A DNA stretch of 64,000 bases from Argyresthia goedartella (taxonomy: Eukaryota > Arthropoda > Insecta > Lepidoptera > Argyresthiidae). The first letter of the stretch is position 1, and each line of letters begins with the position of its first letter. Below, in pieces: positions 21,640 to 32,120 of the stretch. A program made the position numbers and the translations under genes. The DNA lies in assembly GCA_949825045.1 (NCBI GenBank), contig OX463807.1:41374749-41438748 (forward strand). Direction: 5' to 3'. The notes beneath the pieces were generated by a model. The model did no database searches. It saw nothing but the letters and a program-made list of their open reading frames with translations, and was not told the DNA's origin.

Positions 21640-22060
21640 TATTCATAATTCTTTATTTACAAATATTTTACAAGTTACATTATAAGAAATATTATTATAA
21701 AAGGTAGGTAGGCAGTGCACAATTACTAATATAAATAAAGTTCCAAGGAATAAATTAAATACTTATAAAATAAAGACAGTTAGCTACTAATTAAGTATCG
21801 AAATATACTACATATACTTTACATATAAATACATACAATAACTTTAATGAAAGAGAGAGGTAGTGCTCTCTAATACTTTTCTTAAAAGAGAAAAGAGTGG
21901 GACTGTCTCTTATATTGCAAGGAAGAGCGTTCCAAATTCGGACCGCCCGCCCATAACCTGAAAGAGTGTTTATACGCAGAGTTGTTGTGCCGCGGAATGG
22001 CTAAAAGACAGTAAAAGTGGCAAAAAGGAGATCTGGTGCCGATCTCCCGAAAAGAGATAC
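21640..22060 (-). mobile_element. LINE C-terminus and 3' UTR
   Basis: The minus strand reads GYGRAVRIWNALPCNIRDSP (about 21970-21910) and TLFSFKKSIREHYLS, the C-terminal WN.LP motif region of a CR1-like LINE ORF2. A 3' UTR follows (TTATAATGTAACTTGTAAAA ... AATAAAGAATTATGAATA, ending near 21640). 5' truncation is typical of LINE insertion. Confidence 0.75.
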
Positions 22061-22074
22061 TCTAAAAAGTACCT

Positions 22075-22235
22075 ATGTATTTAATTTATAGTATTTATTG
22101 TGCGCTGCCTACCCTTTTATGATACCAATTCTCTTTTTAGAGATAAGCTCGCCTTTTGTACATGAATTCTTTTACTGTAACTTTTTTAAATATTTGTGTG
22201 CAATAAATATGAATTATGAATTATGATTTTAAAGC
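22075..22235 (+). mobile_element. LINE 3' UTR, plus-strand copy
   Basis: TTATTGTGCGCTGCCTACCC and TTTTATGATA resemble the inverse of 21670-21725, and the end (AATAAATATGAATTATGAATTATG) resembles the tail of the minus copy just to the left. Two related LINE tails therefore lie in opposite directions about 40 bp apart. AAGCTCGCC in the middle is shared with 11138-11340. Confidence 0.65.
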
Positions 22236-22439
22236 TTGAAGCTTGAAGTTGCTTGCTTCACGTTGACTGATTTAGACAGCCAACACACACAAATGAACAT
22301 TTACATGTAACTTAGGAGTTGGGGCTCTCTCTTTTAGGTACACATTATAAAACTATTTTACTAAAGGTCAATATTTTAGGATTGTGGTTTATATATATTA
22401 GATAATTTGATTATTGATTTTTATAATTAGTTTAACAAG

Positions 22440-23095
22440 TTTATATTATGTAGTCGTTTAAGTAAACATTCGGTATCGTCGTAGTTGAATTTTTGAAGCC
22501 TTTCGAATAATTCTAATTTAGGATAAAATTTTGTTAATTGATATGTATATATATTGAGTATTCTATTAATGTTATTGTACAAACACGGGGCAAGGAAGCA
22601 GAAAAATCGGCTAATAAAGGCATGTTTATAATTTAAAACTTGAAATATTCTATTACTGCGTCTCTTAAGCCAAGTCTGTAGGAGTTCAAATTTTAGAAGG
22701 GATTGCTATTTTAATAATATTTAATATATAAATAGGTGTCTTACAGAATATTTTTCGCAAAATTCATAATCCAAATGTGTAGGATACAGTATTAAAGTCA
22801 GAAAGTGAACACCTTCAGTACAGCTTGCTGTGCTATTTCTAAGGGCAATAATAAAGTTTTAGAAGTATCACTCCAAGATGTAATAATACAATACGCAAAT
22901 ATCGATTTGCAGAGAGCTACCGAAAACTCGCTTTATCAATCTTGTTTCCGCTACGTGTCTAAGATTTTTGAAAGGGTAGATGAGTTTACTTACTCTATTT
23001 GCAGTCGTGTCAATATGTAATGGGAAATTTAAGTTCTGATCGAGGATCGCACCAAGGTATTTGATATGCGTGGTACAAGTTAAAGACGGGCCATT
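22440..23095 (-). pseudogene. LINE family C reverse transcriptase thumb and C-terminus
   Basis: From 23075 down, the minus strand reads LGAILDQNLNFPLHIDTTAN and RVSKLIYPFKNLRHVAETRL, the thumb region of a LINE ORF2. Near 22600-22480 it reads CLYNNINRILNIYI and, after a frame change, YDDTECLLKRL. This end matches the C-terminus pattern (LN.IN..LNI....L......YD.TE.L) seen at 53839-54000 and 27375-27480. Multiple stops show it is dead. Confidence 0.75.
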
Positions 23096-23215
23096 TCTTA
23101 GTGCAGGAGTGAGACGCTAATTTCAGATCAGAAGGTGCTTGTGTTGCATATATGATGGTAACAGCAATGTCTTTTGTCTTATAATGACCCTTTCATTTCT
23201 CTGCTGGCCGGAAAA

Positions 23216-23245
23216 GATAGACAGACAGACAGATAGATAGATAGA
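23216..23245 (+). repeat. (GACA)n(GATA)n microsatellite
   Basis: Three to four GACA units run into four GATA units. It is simple sequence without further context. Confidence 0.9.
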
Positions 23246-23624
23246 ACAATAAAGACATAAAAATAAAGGTAAATTTGATGTTGTTGCCCCACAAATGCCT
23301 ACAATAGAATTTTCAATCTGGTTGACGTTTGTCAAAAAAGTTCCTTTTTAGATTATCTGCGTCTCAGCAGGATAAGAGTGCATTGATTGAGTGTTATGAC
23401 GTTCATTAAGTCTCAATTTTTGTGCTATTATGAATAAAAATCTTTGAACTGAACTGAACTGAACTGAGTAGGATATTTTTTGCGAAAATAGGGTGACACC
23501 AGTGAGTTAAAACCAGTTTGTGCTGCCTTAAAAGATTTATCCAATGCCTTATATGAAAATGATTTGCTATTTACACGTTAGAGTCTCTTACCTCCGAGTA
23601 TCGCTTGGCGACAAATTAGGTTAG

Positions 23625-23659
23625 ATGTATCCCTGAAAGGGATACTTTCAGGGATACAT
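23625..23659. repeat. Perfect 15-bp hairpin
   Basis: ATGTATCCCTGAAAG (23625-23639) and its exact complement (23645-23659) flank a 5-nt loop. Confidence 0.85.
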
Positions 23660-24584
23660 TTAATTTGTTGATAACAATATCTGTCTCTATTATAAAAGGA
23701 TTGGAGGACGCCACAGTAGTGGCGTGTGCAAGCGTTTTGTGGCGGCGTTCAGTGGCCGGTAGCGTTTGTCGCTTGCGGCGAGACCATATAAAATGTATGA
23801 AGAGTTCAGGCAATAGGGAGTCGGCGTTTTGTGGCGACGTTTTGTGGTCCATCTGCGCCAAGGCCGAGTTTTTAAGGCTTGTCGACGTTATGGCGCTCGG
23901 TATCTTTATGTCGAGTTCGCATTGTATGAGTTGGAAACATGATATGCGACTGCATGACTGACTAGTTTCGACAGATTTTGAAAGGTGATAGAATGACGCT
24001 AAATTTCGGCCGGGTTTCGACACGGAGGAAATACTATTTAAGCCTTATTCGTTAATTAAGTGATGTGATGTAAAATGCATAAATTGTTGTAGACGTTTCT
24101 CGAGGTGATAAAATTCATGAAAAAGTTAGGGGGAGACGAAAATATTTTTTTCCGACTTCTGAGCTAAAAATAGCACTTTCGCAGCTTGCTTTAGGGTTCT
24201 CAGGCGGAAAAAATATAATTCTAACTCGTTCGAAAAGGCTTTCTACGAACATAGCTATCTACATCGGACATAGCTAGCATCGCCTTCGGCTCTTGCCGTA
24301 AACTTCTAGGTTCGTGAATATATCTTTGCGAACTCGTGGGAAATGTACTATTTTTCCATTACAATATGGCTGTGTTTGGATGACATATGAAGGCCTGGCC
24401 CGTGGATACGCCGCGGAGGTCGACAAAGATGAGCCAGAGTCAGAGTCACTGAGTCTCTGTCCGCCCTTCGAGCAGTGACAGCACCATGATACAGAAAGCT
24501 ATAGAATGTGTTAAAAATTGTCAAATTGTATAATTTCCGCCCGCGGGTACCTAGAACAAGCATTTCATAATGGTTACAAAATTA
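23660..24584. other. No recognised gene
   Basis: A locally GC-richer patch (23700-23960) has open frames on both strands (98 and 135 codons) with no motif that I recognise and no splice context. A second GC-rich spot lies at 24390-24480. Confidence 0.4.
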
Positions 24585-24632
24585 TTTATGAAACTACATA
24601 AACATAAACATTTACATACAGGCACATACTTC
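24585..24632 (-). mobile_element. SINE S2 3' tail fragment
   Basis: On the minus strand it reads GTATGTGCCTGTATGTAAAT followed by GTTTATGTTTATG, the same 3' end as the S2 copies at 2880-2925 and 52690-52725. The rest of the element is missing. Confidence 0.6.
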
Positions 24633-24725
24633 TACAACAAAATACCACAGGAATATATTGATCCTTCCTGAAAAGAGGTCCAAAAACTATGTTTAAAATG
24701 AGCTGATAAAAAAAGTTCTATTACA
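24630..24725 (+). mobile_element. LINE family A C-terminal scrap
   Basis: The plus strand gives FYNKIPQEYI, then a frame change and KNYV.NELIKK, aligning with the family A tail (YNKIPLEILKLP..F..HVKATLSKK). It is short, so the confidence is moderate. Confidence 0.5.
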
Positions 24726-24929
24726 GTATAAGGGATGGATGTCAAAACTGCATGCATGCAACTACCACTTCGAAATTCGACGAGGGGCGATGGATCAAGT
24801 CTATCACACGCCGGCGAATTTCCTTAGACCGAAACCAGTACCTGTTGTGAAGTCACTTTTTAAAAAATAATGTATGGGGGAGTTCTTCTTAACCCCGAGG
24901 CCCACCTTCCGAAACGGTGCAGTCTTTTT

Positions 24930-25080
24930 TATATTAAAAAATGACTTGTAGTTATAAGTAAGTGAGTCTGTGCGTTTTAAATTATAAATTGCTCGAATCT
25001 GTATAAATCTTTTCCTTTGTATAACAATAGTTTGAAAATCACATCGCTGCTTTCGCCACAGCAAGATACCATAGGACATG
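24930..25080 (-). pseudogene. LINE family A fragment
   Basis: MSYGILLWRKQRCDFQTIVI and QRKRFIQIRAIYNLKRTDSL are read on the minus strand from 25080. The first and last parts match family A at 61568-61625, and the middle shows about 18 residues that the 61600 copy has lost by deletion. The match ends near 24940. Confidence 0.8.
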
Positions 25081-25109
25081 AAACCTTGAAATTAACTAAA
25101 ATACACTGG

Positions 25110-25400
25110 CCTGGATGTATATAGCCACATCCGTGTTTTGTCTAATAGCCAGGCTTACACGCAAGGATGTTCCGGGCAGGTATCCGGTGGATCAGCCCGC
25201 CAATCGTGCCCGCGGGAAAAGCTGTACATGCAACGCGCACGGATATGCCCCTGGCGGGAAGATCTGTCGGGTACTTGTTTGCCTGTCACGGTTCAAATCC
25301 GAGATACATCCGACGGTTACCTGCCGGGTGCATCCGTGCGGGTATGCCGTTGTGTGCGAGTGAGCGGGCGTCACGCAGGCGTCTAGCATTCAATAGTTAC
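25110..25400. repeat. GC-rich patch, probable non-coding repeat
   Basis: Base composition jumps to GC-rich with repeated motifs such as GGGCAGGTATCCG, GCCCGCGGG, ATCCGTGCGGGTATGCC. Overlapping open frames of 65-87 codons on both strands reflect low stop-codon content, not coding. The style suggests a MITE or transposon remnant but no paired ends were found. Confidence 0.35.
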
Positions 25401-27066
25401 GCGGCGTCGGTCTGTCTACGCATAATGTAAAATTGCAGTAATCTGTACAAAATCTCTAGACCTACACGTTATAGAATTAAAACTCGTAATAAAAAACTGT
25501 TGTCTATGGCAGAGGACAAAAAAAGAACCGCAGAGATATACATAACAATCGGCTGTATGGCCGGAATACTTCTGCCTGTTCACATTCCAGATGGACGATG
25601 AATTAAAAATATATACCCACAAAAGCGCTAGTTTATTACAGAGCAGTTCGCTGCTGCTTTTAATTAATTAAACCTCGCAATGCGTTTTGGATTAGTGGTT
25701 CTATTCCGTTTAGGTATTCTCAAAGTGCCCGATTATAAAACTGTTCGATCATCATTTTAGAGGACCTATCAACAGATCAGCAATTATCGTCTTACCCCGT
25801 TATTGGCCATAATTAGCATCGCGCCTGAGACTAACAAAACTCTTTGTTTGCTAACAATATGTATCGCAAAGCCGTCATCCTAAGTTCCGTTACCAACAAA
25901 TAGTATATTCAGTAATAAATATAGAACCACAAATTAACCTTACATGATGAAAGCGTAACTAGAACGAATGAGATCAGCTTACGCCACCAGGCCAGATAAG
26001 TTTATGGATCTGTAATTGATCAACGACGAAGGAGTTTAGTGAATAAATCTCTAGGCTACTAACGCTATCTCTTGATAGAAAGGTGAAATTCCCAATCAAA
26101 AGACTTTTGCGTTTTTCTAGATTTATGCTTAACTAAAGCTGGCGCCAGACATAGCTTCAAACATTTAAACACATATTTGATTGTTAAGTGTGGCACGGGA
26201 CTTTGAATATGTGTACAAATTTTGAACAAATATTTGCACTTTACCATGCGGTGTCGGTTTTTTAGTTCACATCAAAGGTAGTATGTGTTCAAATGTCTGC
26301 GTAGCCTGCCACACTTGCGTGAAGTCCATTTGCGCGACGTTGCTGTGGCGGAAGTAATAAGCATACAAACCCGTCGGGCCATTTTAGAGGTTTAGTGGGA
26401 TTAGCGGGATTAGCGGGATTTAGGTATAGCAATTCATTTTACAAGCAGAGTTTTTTAATCATAGCTATCTTGAATTAACAATTCTATAATTTTGACTCCA
26501 CATTCTAATCTACCCTCTGAAGTTTTATTTAAAAAACTCGGATGCTCCCGTTTAGGTCGATAGGTAGTCTGCGGCTCATTCCTAATAGTTTATTTATTTA
26601 ATAATAAATGGTTACAAGGTTCTACTTAAATTACTTATATTAGGATGGATGTTCTTATAATTAATGACAAGTTGTGAAGTTAAGTTTTTAGTAGAAGTCG
26701 TCCATGGTAAAAGTAGACACGATGAAGTCTGAACTAGTGTTGGCACTGTATCTCACACTCCAGCGTCTTCTGACCACTAAAGGCTCCGTTTGCGGGGCAG
26801 GAATTTGATTTTACAACTTGTTTTGTGCCTATGTGCTAAGAGCAGAAACAGAACTCATAAAATTTAATGTTGGTAGGTAATTTAAACACTAGTAGATAGT
26901 AGAAGTGTGAGTTAGGAAGGAGTATGGGAAAAGGGGGGGAGTTTCAATTTCAGTTTAGTCTATTTCTGTACAATATACATTGTATTGAAAATAATAAAAT
27001 CTTACTCTAATAATAACAATGTAAACTATAATATGCTATTCTAAATGATATATCAATAAAGTTCAG
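25400..27066. other. No recognised gene
   Basis: AT-rich DNA. A short GGGATTAGC repeat (about 2.5 units) is at 26397-26424. The minus strand of 26590-26640 ends in AT-rich (ATTATT)-like tail sequence and might be the 3' end of another LINE, but no coding part is visible. Confidence 0.4.
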
Positions 27067-27330
27067 TCAAACAAACACTTTTACAACAAATTAATCAATA
27101 TTAATAAATTTTGATCATCCGTGAACTCGTTTAGTGAGTAATTACCCTTTTCCAACAGAAAGTACCTCAATTGCGTTTCGAATTTATTATAATTAGTGGT
27201 AATTTTTAACGCTATTGGTAGCCTATTAAACAATTTAACAGCCTGATAGCGGGCACTATGCTGCACAATGTTGAGGCGAGGACATCATTTCTGTTCGGGA
27301 GGGGTTTGTACTGAGAATAAATTAATCAAT
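27067..27330 (-). pseudogene. LINE C-terminal tail
   Basis: The minus strand reads QHSARYQAVKLFNRLPIALK and FETQLRYFLLEKGNYSLNEF, the standard C-terminal region (A..LFN.LP..IK......F...LK..L....YS..EF) of CR1-like LINE ORF2. It is 5'-truncated; upstream codons need a frame change near 27270. The 3' end reaches the (ATT)-rich sequence around 27090. Confidence 0.75.
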
Positions 27331-27364
27331 TAGGGTAAGTACATATGTATTAGATATAGGTTAT

Positions 27365-27840
27365 AACTGAGTTTTTAGTAGGATTTCGGTGTGTTCATAG
27401 TCCAGCAAAATAAGCCACTTTTTAATGGCTAGTTCATATTGGAACTGGTTTAGAGGATAATTATTGTTCAATTTATTGACCATATAATAAATTCGGGGGC
27501 TGGCTGCAAGCCTTGCCGCTAGTGATGTCCTTTGTCGGGTACCCGATCGGAACGAAAAATCGTGGAGGTAAGGTCGACTCGGAGTCGTAAGGCATCCTCA
27601 AGTGCTTACGCAGTGTTACCAGCATTATGTATTAGTTTTCGTACGGTGAGGACATTGTTGTCCTCGTAAAGTTGAGAGGTAGGACAGCGGTGCCGTTTGC
27701 GGGACATAATTTTGAGGACGGATCGTTTTGCGCGTTCTACATGAGTAGGGAGGTGCTGTAGGTAATGAGCGATTGGGCAAGCGCGGAATAGACTGTGCTA
27801 AGAGAGTCCATAATAGCTGAAAGATAGCTTTTTAAAAATA
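27365..27840 (-). pseudogene. LINE family C fragment
   Basis: The minus strand reads ERAKRSVLKIMSRKRHRCPT and SQLYEDNNVLTVRKLI (about 27745-27640), matching ERAQRAVLKVLLYAPWRHPT and NVLTIRQ in the 53839-54321 copy. After degraded sequence it ends with IKKWLILLDYEHTEILL (about 27440-27385), the same C-terminal pattern. It lies directly beside another LINE tail of different type at 27067. Confidence 0.75.
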
Positions 27841-28352
27841 ATCAGTAAATTTTTAGTAATAATCAGGATTTCCAGCTTATTGTGGTGTCAATTGTTACTC
27901 CTTAATATTTAACACAGGAAGTCCTAGTGAGACCCACACAAGAGCAAGCAGTGGTATCCAGTTTGCTACATGAATGGCATGGAATGTGGAATGATGAAAT
28001 ATGAGGTTGTGAGGTTTTTTCGACACTGAATGTGATAAATTGGGATTTGTTCACGTTCAGTGTGAGGAGGTTGAAATTTGTTGAAATTTTCAAGTGCTCT
28101 CAGGGCATGACAATCAAAAGTCACTCTGTTATGCACATGCATGCACCTTGTTGTGACAAGCATGACATTAATGTTCGATTAATAGTTTCTGATTAAAAAA
28201 ACGATATTGTGTTTTCTTGTGTCGTGTGTAAGAGAGGACAGAGCTTTGCGCTTTATTTATTATTATTATTAATACTTTATTTCAGATAAAAATCCATATA
28301 TTAGTTACCTACTATTTACACTTAATTTTAATGAAATACATAATTTTAATTA

Positions 28353-29617
28353 TTAATTTAATTTAGTGTGCAACATACAATGGTGCCTCAAAAACGGGCT
28401 GTCCATCCTGGCACTTAACACCATCAGGATGCTGTTGGGACTGTCGCGAGTTCTGCGCATCAACGAAGCCACACGATTTCGAATGATTGCCGCGAAACCG
28501 TCAACCCTGGCTTCGGCAAACATTCCCGATGCACTACAGTATCGCGGCAACCCCAACAACATCCTGAAAACATTATTATATTGTACTCGGAGGGCGCCGA
28601 GGGCCCGCTGCGTATAACTAACCCATAGGCCACACGTGTACAGAGACTGGCAAAATGCCTTGAAGAGGGTAATCTTTACCTCTCTGGTACATCGGGCAAA
28701 TCTACGGGATAGCATATTACAGCGGACCGCCAACGCCCTCCTTTCCCTATTAATATCTGCGTCATCCTGCAAACGCTCATTGACCACGTGACCCAGGTAC
28801 TTGAACTGTGACACTCTAGCGAGAAGCGAGTCACATAGCTTGAGGGCCGGCACATCGACAGGTACTTTAGCGCTCGACATGAAAACCATGTATTCGCTCT
28901 TCTTTGTGTTGTACCTGAGTCCGTGGTCTTCCGCGTATGACTCACACACTGCGAGCATTTTTCTCATGCCACTGACCGAGGGGCTCAGCAGCACCATGTC
29001 ATCAGCGTAACTTATGTTGTTGATAATTTTCCCATCAATAGAACAGCCGACGTTGGTACTGACGAGCGCCTCGATCAGGCCATTTATATATAGGTTAAAC
29101 AGCACAGGTGAGCTTAGCCCTCCCTGTCTTACCCCACAATCTAGCCTATATACTTCAGAGTATGAGTCCGCCCATTTCACAGTATTTGTCTGATTCCTAT
29201 ACCAATATTTTAATAATGATATTAACTGTGGAGGAAAATTGGACTCGTGAGACAGTTTATGCCACAAAACATCATAGCACACCGTATCAAATGCCTTAGA
29301 CAAATCCAGAAAACACGCTAAGACATTAGTTTTTCTATCCGTGTGGTACTTGACAGTTTGCTTGAGGGACAGAATGGCACTTTCTGTCGACAAGCCCGCT
29401 CTGAACCCAAATTGTGCATCATGTAGCGTCTCTCGAACAAACTGTCAAGCACCTTTGCGATAGTGGTGGCAAGAGAAATTGGCCTATAGTTATTGACATC
29501 CGAGATATCGCCCGTCTTGTTCTTTATTATAGGAACAACAATTGTCCTCATAAGGCTGTCGGGGAGATATGAGTGAGCAATGCAAAAGTTAAAAAACATA
29601 CTCAGTACTCTAGCCAA
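28353..29617 (-). pseudogene. LINE reverse transcriptase domain
   Basis: From 29617 the frame reads LMRTIVVPIIKNKTGDISDV and NNYRPISLATTIAKVLDSLF (fingers). A frameshift near 29424 leads into DAQFGFRAGLSTESAILSLK. Motif A is ACFLDLSKAFDTV, motif B is GVRQGGLSSPVLFNLYINGL, and motif C is ISYADDMVLLSPSV, so both catalytic acid clusters are present. The thumb (FKYLGHVVNERLQDDADINR) and a C-terminal tail follow, with a stop at 28353. The protein copies the element RNA at the nicked target. Confidence 0.9.
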
Positions 29618-29656
29618 GTGAAACCCAGCGTACTAATACAGTGCAAGTGCTCAATA

Positions 29657-31168
29657 CTAATACCGGGATGTAAAACGGATGGGGGTTTTGCTATCCTCCT
29701 GGACATGACAGCTCTCGCCAGCTGCAACATGTGCCTGCCTCATAGGTTGGGTAGGGGGAGCTACTACAAACTGTTTTCTAAACAAATTAGCTATTTCACA
29801 GTTATCTGTCACACCATTCACACCTACAGGGAGACTAGACTTCGGAAACAGTTTCTTTGTCTCCTTCGAGAATTTACCAAAATCTTTGGAATGGTGAGTG
29901 GATGCTATTATGTCCATTTTTATTTGTTCCGCGTTATTTTGGCACCATCGAAGTTTACTTTTAAAAATTTTCCTCGTCTCCGTCATTTTTTCGAAAGTAG
30001 GTCCCATCTTGGGCTTGCCAATTTGCATCCATTCACCAAACCAAAGCCTGGCTTCTGCATGGGACTGACTCACATGTTTATTCCAACCCGTGATATACGG
30101 TTTCTTTTTTCTACTATTATAGCTAGAATTTATATCGGCCAAAGGACTAGATGTAATGGCGGCCTCACTGATTATCTTAATAATATTACTATACATGTTA
30201 TCTAGCACGAGCTTATGTTCTAACATATCACAGTATTTATCTTCACAACACTTACTAAATTCACTAGGGAAGTCCACCTCTCTCAGACTATCATTACAGT
30301 AGTTGTTATATCTGTCTATAAGTGCAGCTGGCCTTATACCCCAGATGACCCTGTTTGGAGGCTTACATGTAATATTTCCCTTGGCGGGAATCAGATCTAA
30401 TTTACAAATTATTTCTAAAGGGATGTGATCAGACCAAAACACGTCATACTTAATTGTGGCACTAATCACAGTACTCCACGCTGCCTGGGTCACAACGCAA
30501 TGATCCAGACAGCTATAGCTGCCTATATGTGCATCACTCCTATAGGTATACGAGTCCGAGTTTATGCCCATCATTCTCACGTCCGCACATTCCCACGACT
30601 GTTCGTCGCAGAACTGCGATAGTTCAGTATAAAACAGTTCGCCGGGATGCGCGTTAAAGTCACCCAGTATATAAACAGCTTCAACATTATTTTGCTCAAT
30701 TATCGAGTTAATTTCACCTAGACACTGGATAAGCTCAACTAAGTTGTCATGCGCATCTGTAGGCATACATACCGACACTATCAACACCGATGAGGATGAC
30801 GTCGTTGCCTTAATAGCTGCGATTCGCACACTGGTACATTGAATTACAACCACTGACTGAAAAACACGTTTTCTCCACAGAAGGGCCACTCCGCCGTAGG
30901 GTCTTCCTCGTAACACAGTGGTATTGTCTATCGCCGACACGCCAGTATACTCGAAGTCACTGTGTATGGTTCCAAGCAAGGGGATGTCACACGGCAGAAG
31001 CCAGGTCTCCTGTAGTGCAACTACATCGGAAGAATCGCATAGTAATCTAACACCATCTATTGATCTCTTTATAGATTTACAATTAAAGCTAATCAGCTTG
31101 CAGGTTTGTACCGGGTGGCTTTTTATTAGATAATCATATTTTAAGGGATCAAAGTACCTACCCAACAT
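29657..31168 (-). pseudogene. LINE APE endonuclease domain and linker
   Basis: A 503-codon frame starts with ATG at 31168. It shows the ordered APE motifs: KLISFNCKSIKRS near residue 25, LQETWL near 52 (catalytic Glu), GGVALLWRK near 92, ILGDFNAHPG near 167 (catalytic Asp and Asn), YSCLDHCVV near 218 and WSDHIPLEI near 245 (catalytic Asp-His). All catalytic positions appear intact. The linker has KKPYITGWNKHVSQSHAEAR and continues to a stop. The reverse transcriptase continues in the same frame after three stops. The enzyme nicks chromosomal target DNA for target-primed reverse transcription. Confidence 0.9.
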
Positions 31169-31352
31169 TACGAAAAACTTTCTTAAAGGAACTTATGAAA
31201 GCAAAAATTATTATTTTTGTCGCTTAGTACATTGATCCAATGACTGATTAAAATTTACTATCCAAGACCAAAATATTATTTTCATTTGCAACCATAGGTA
31301 TCTTGATCAAAGTTGTCCATAATAATTCATTCATTCCCTAAAGGTTGTGAGA

Positions 31353-31431
31353 AATTGAGGGATAGAGCTATACAGGGTGAAATTAAGTTAGCTGAACTGA
31401 ATTTCACCCTGTATAGCTCTATCCCTCAATT
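31353..31431. repeat. Perfect 32-bp hairpin
   Basis: 31353-31384 is the exact reverse complement of 31400-31431, with a 15-nt spacer that can itself pair (AGTT with AACT). It lies inside R5 copy 1 next to the LINE A tail at 31441. Confidence 0.9.
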
Positions 31432-31440
31432 CATCACAAC

Positions 31441-31545
31441 ACAAAGTCAAAGTCAAAGTCAAAGTACTTTATTACTGTAGATATTTACATATACTTAGCA
31501 AACGTCAATTTTGCCTCTTCTCTATATTGGACCACTGTGGGAGAA
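31441..31545 (-). mobile_element. LINE family A 3' terminus with TTTGAC repeat tail
   Basis: The minus strand reads TTCTCCCACAGTGGTCCAAT, then TATGTAAATATCTACAGTAA, TAAAGTACTTTGACTTTGAC and two more TTTGAC units. The same 3' UTR is at 6465-6570. The hexamer repeat marks the true 3' end of the element. Only about 100 bp were inserted, an extreme 5' truncation. Confidence 0.75.
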
Positions 31546-31621
31546 GACAACACTTAATATCCTTGTTGATAGGCAAACAGATTCAATGACAAAGGATGAA
31601 ACATTAAATCAAGTTCCTCAT

Positions 31622-31810
31622 ACTCTGCGGCGCTGCTGCGGGTATGGCTCAGCCTACCATGCGAGAGGCCGGGGATAAAGAAAAAAAATCCCAAGGCCTT
31701 GGATGTTAATATGTGTGTTACACGGCACAGTGTGTCCTAGTGTGGGGCCAGAAGCAATGTAGGTCCCTGCGTATGTAAATGTTTATACAAGCTGTCATTT
31801 AACTAGCAGA
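31622..31810 (+). mobile_element. SINE family S2 copy
   Basis: The head reads GGTATGGCTCAGCCTACCAT and GCGAGAGGCC but has lost the B box by a deletion (GGCCGGGGATAAAG). The body (CCTTGGATGTTAATATGTGT, GTGTCCTAGTGTGGGG, CCAGAAGCAATGTAGGTCCC) follows. Compared with 52690-52899 the CTGGTTCCCACGACACAGG block is partly lost. Confidence 0.75.
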
Positions 31811-31889
31811 CCATATTTAAGGGAATGATAGTACCCGTAATTATAAATTGGGTTCCCCATTCTAACTTGTAATCAGCTCAGCGGGACAA

Positions 31890-32120
31890 GGTACTGAAGG
31901 ACAAATATATTTTTCCATTTGCGACCATATGTTTCTTGGGCAAAGTTGTTCATAATGATGGGTTCTATCATTCCCCAAAGTATGGTCAGCTAATCAAATG
32001 TCACCTTGTATATATACTTTTCACCTCATATAATTTACACAACACATCACTTAATATGCTTGTTGTCGCATTGAATAATAACCTTGCAGTAGGCGGACGG
32101 ATTCAAAGACAACGGATGTA
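31890..32120 (+). repeat. Dispersed repeat R5, copy 2
   Basis: This copy is uninterrupted and matches 31286-31330 plus 31553-31620. It shows no coding capacity and no terminal repeats were identified. Confidence 0.55.

Larger units (their letters stand above)
28258..31190 (-). mobile_element. Near-complete LINE with endonuclease and reverse transcriptase
   Basis: This is the best-preserved retrotransposon of the window. Minus-strand order is APE endonuclease (from 31168), linker, reverse transcriptase (to 28353), a 90-bp 3' UTR, and an (ATT)n tail at 28258-28275. Damage is limited to three stops close together (29656-29630) and one frameshift near 29424. No ORF1 is seen upstream, so it is either 5'-truncated or of a single-ORF clade. 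Target duplication could not be identified. Motifs place it in the broad Jockey/CR1 group; the exact clade is unsure. Confidence 0.9.
31290..31620 (+). repeat. Dispersed repeat R5, copy 1, interrupted
   Basis: TTTGCAACCATAGGTATCTT ... CAAAGTTGTCCATAATAATT at 31286-31330 and ACTTAATATCCTTGTTGATA ... GACAAAGGATGAAACATTAAAT at 31553-31610 both match, in the same order, the R5 copy at 31905-32115. Between them lie a hairpin and a LINE A 3' end, so this copy was broken by insertion. Confidence 0.6.

Noticed and set aside
23616..24023. Minus-strand frame of 135 codons
   Set aside because: A plus-strand frame covers the same DNA, composition is locally GC-rich, one end overlaps a hairpin, and no family motif is visible.
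25115..25430. Three overlapping open frames of 82-87 codons on the plus strand
   Set aside because: They come from a GC-rich patch with few stop codons, overlap each other in all frames, and show no motif or start context.
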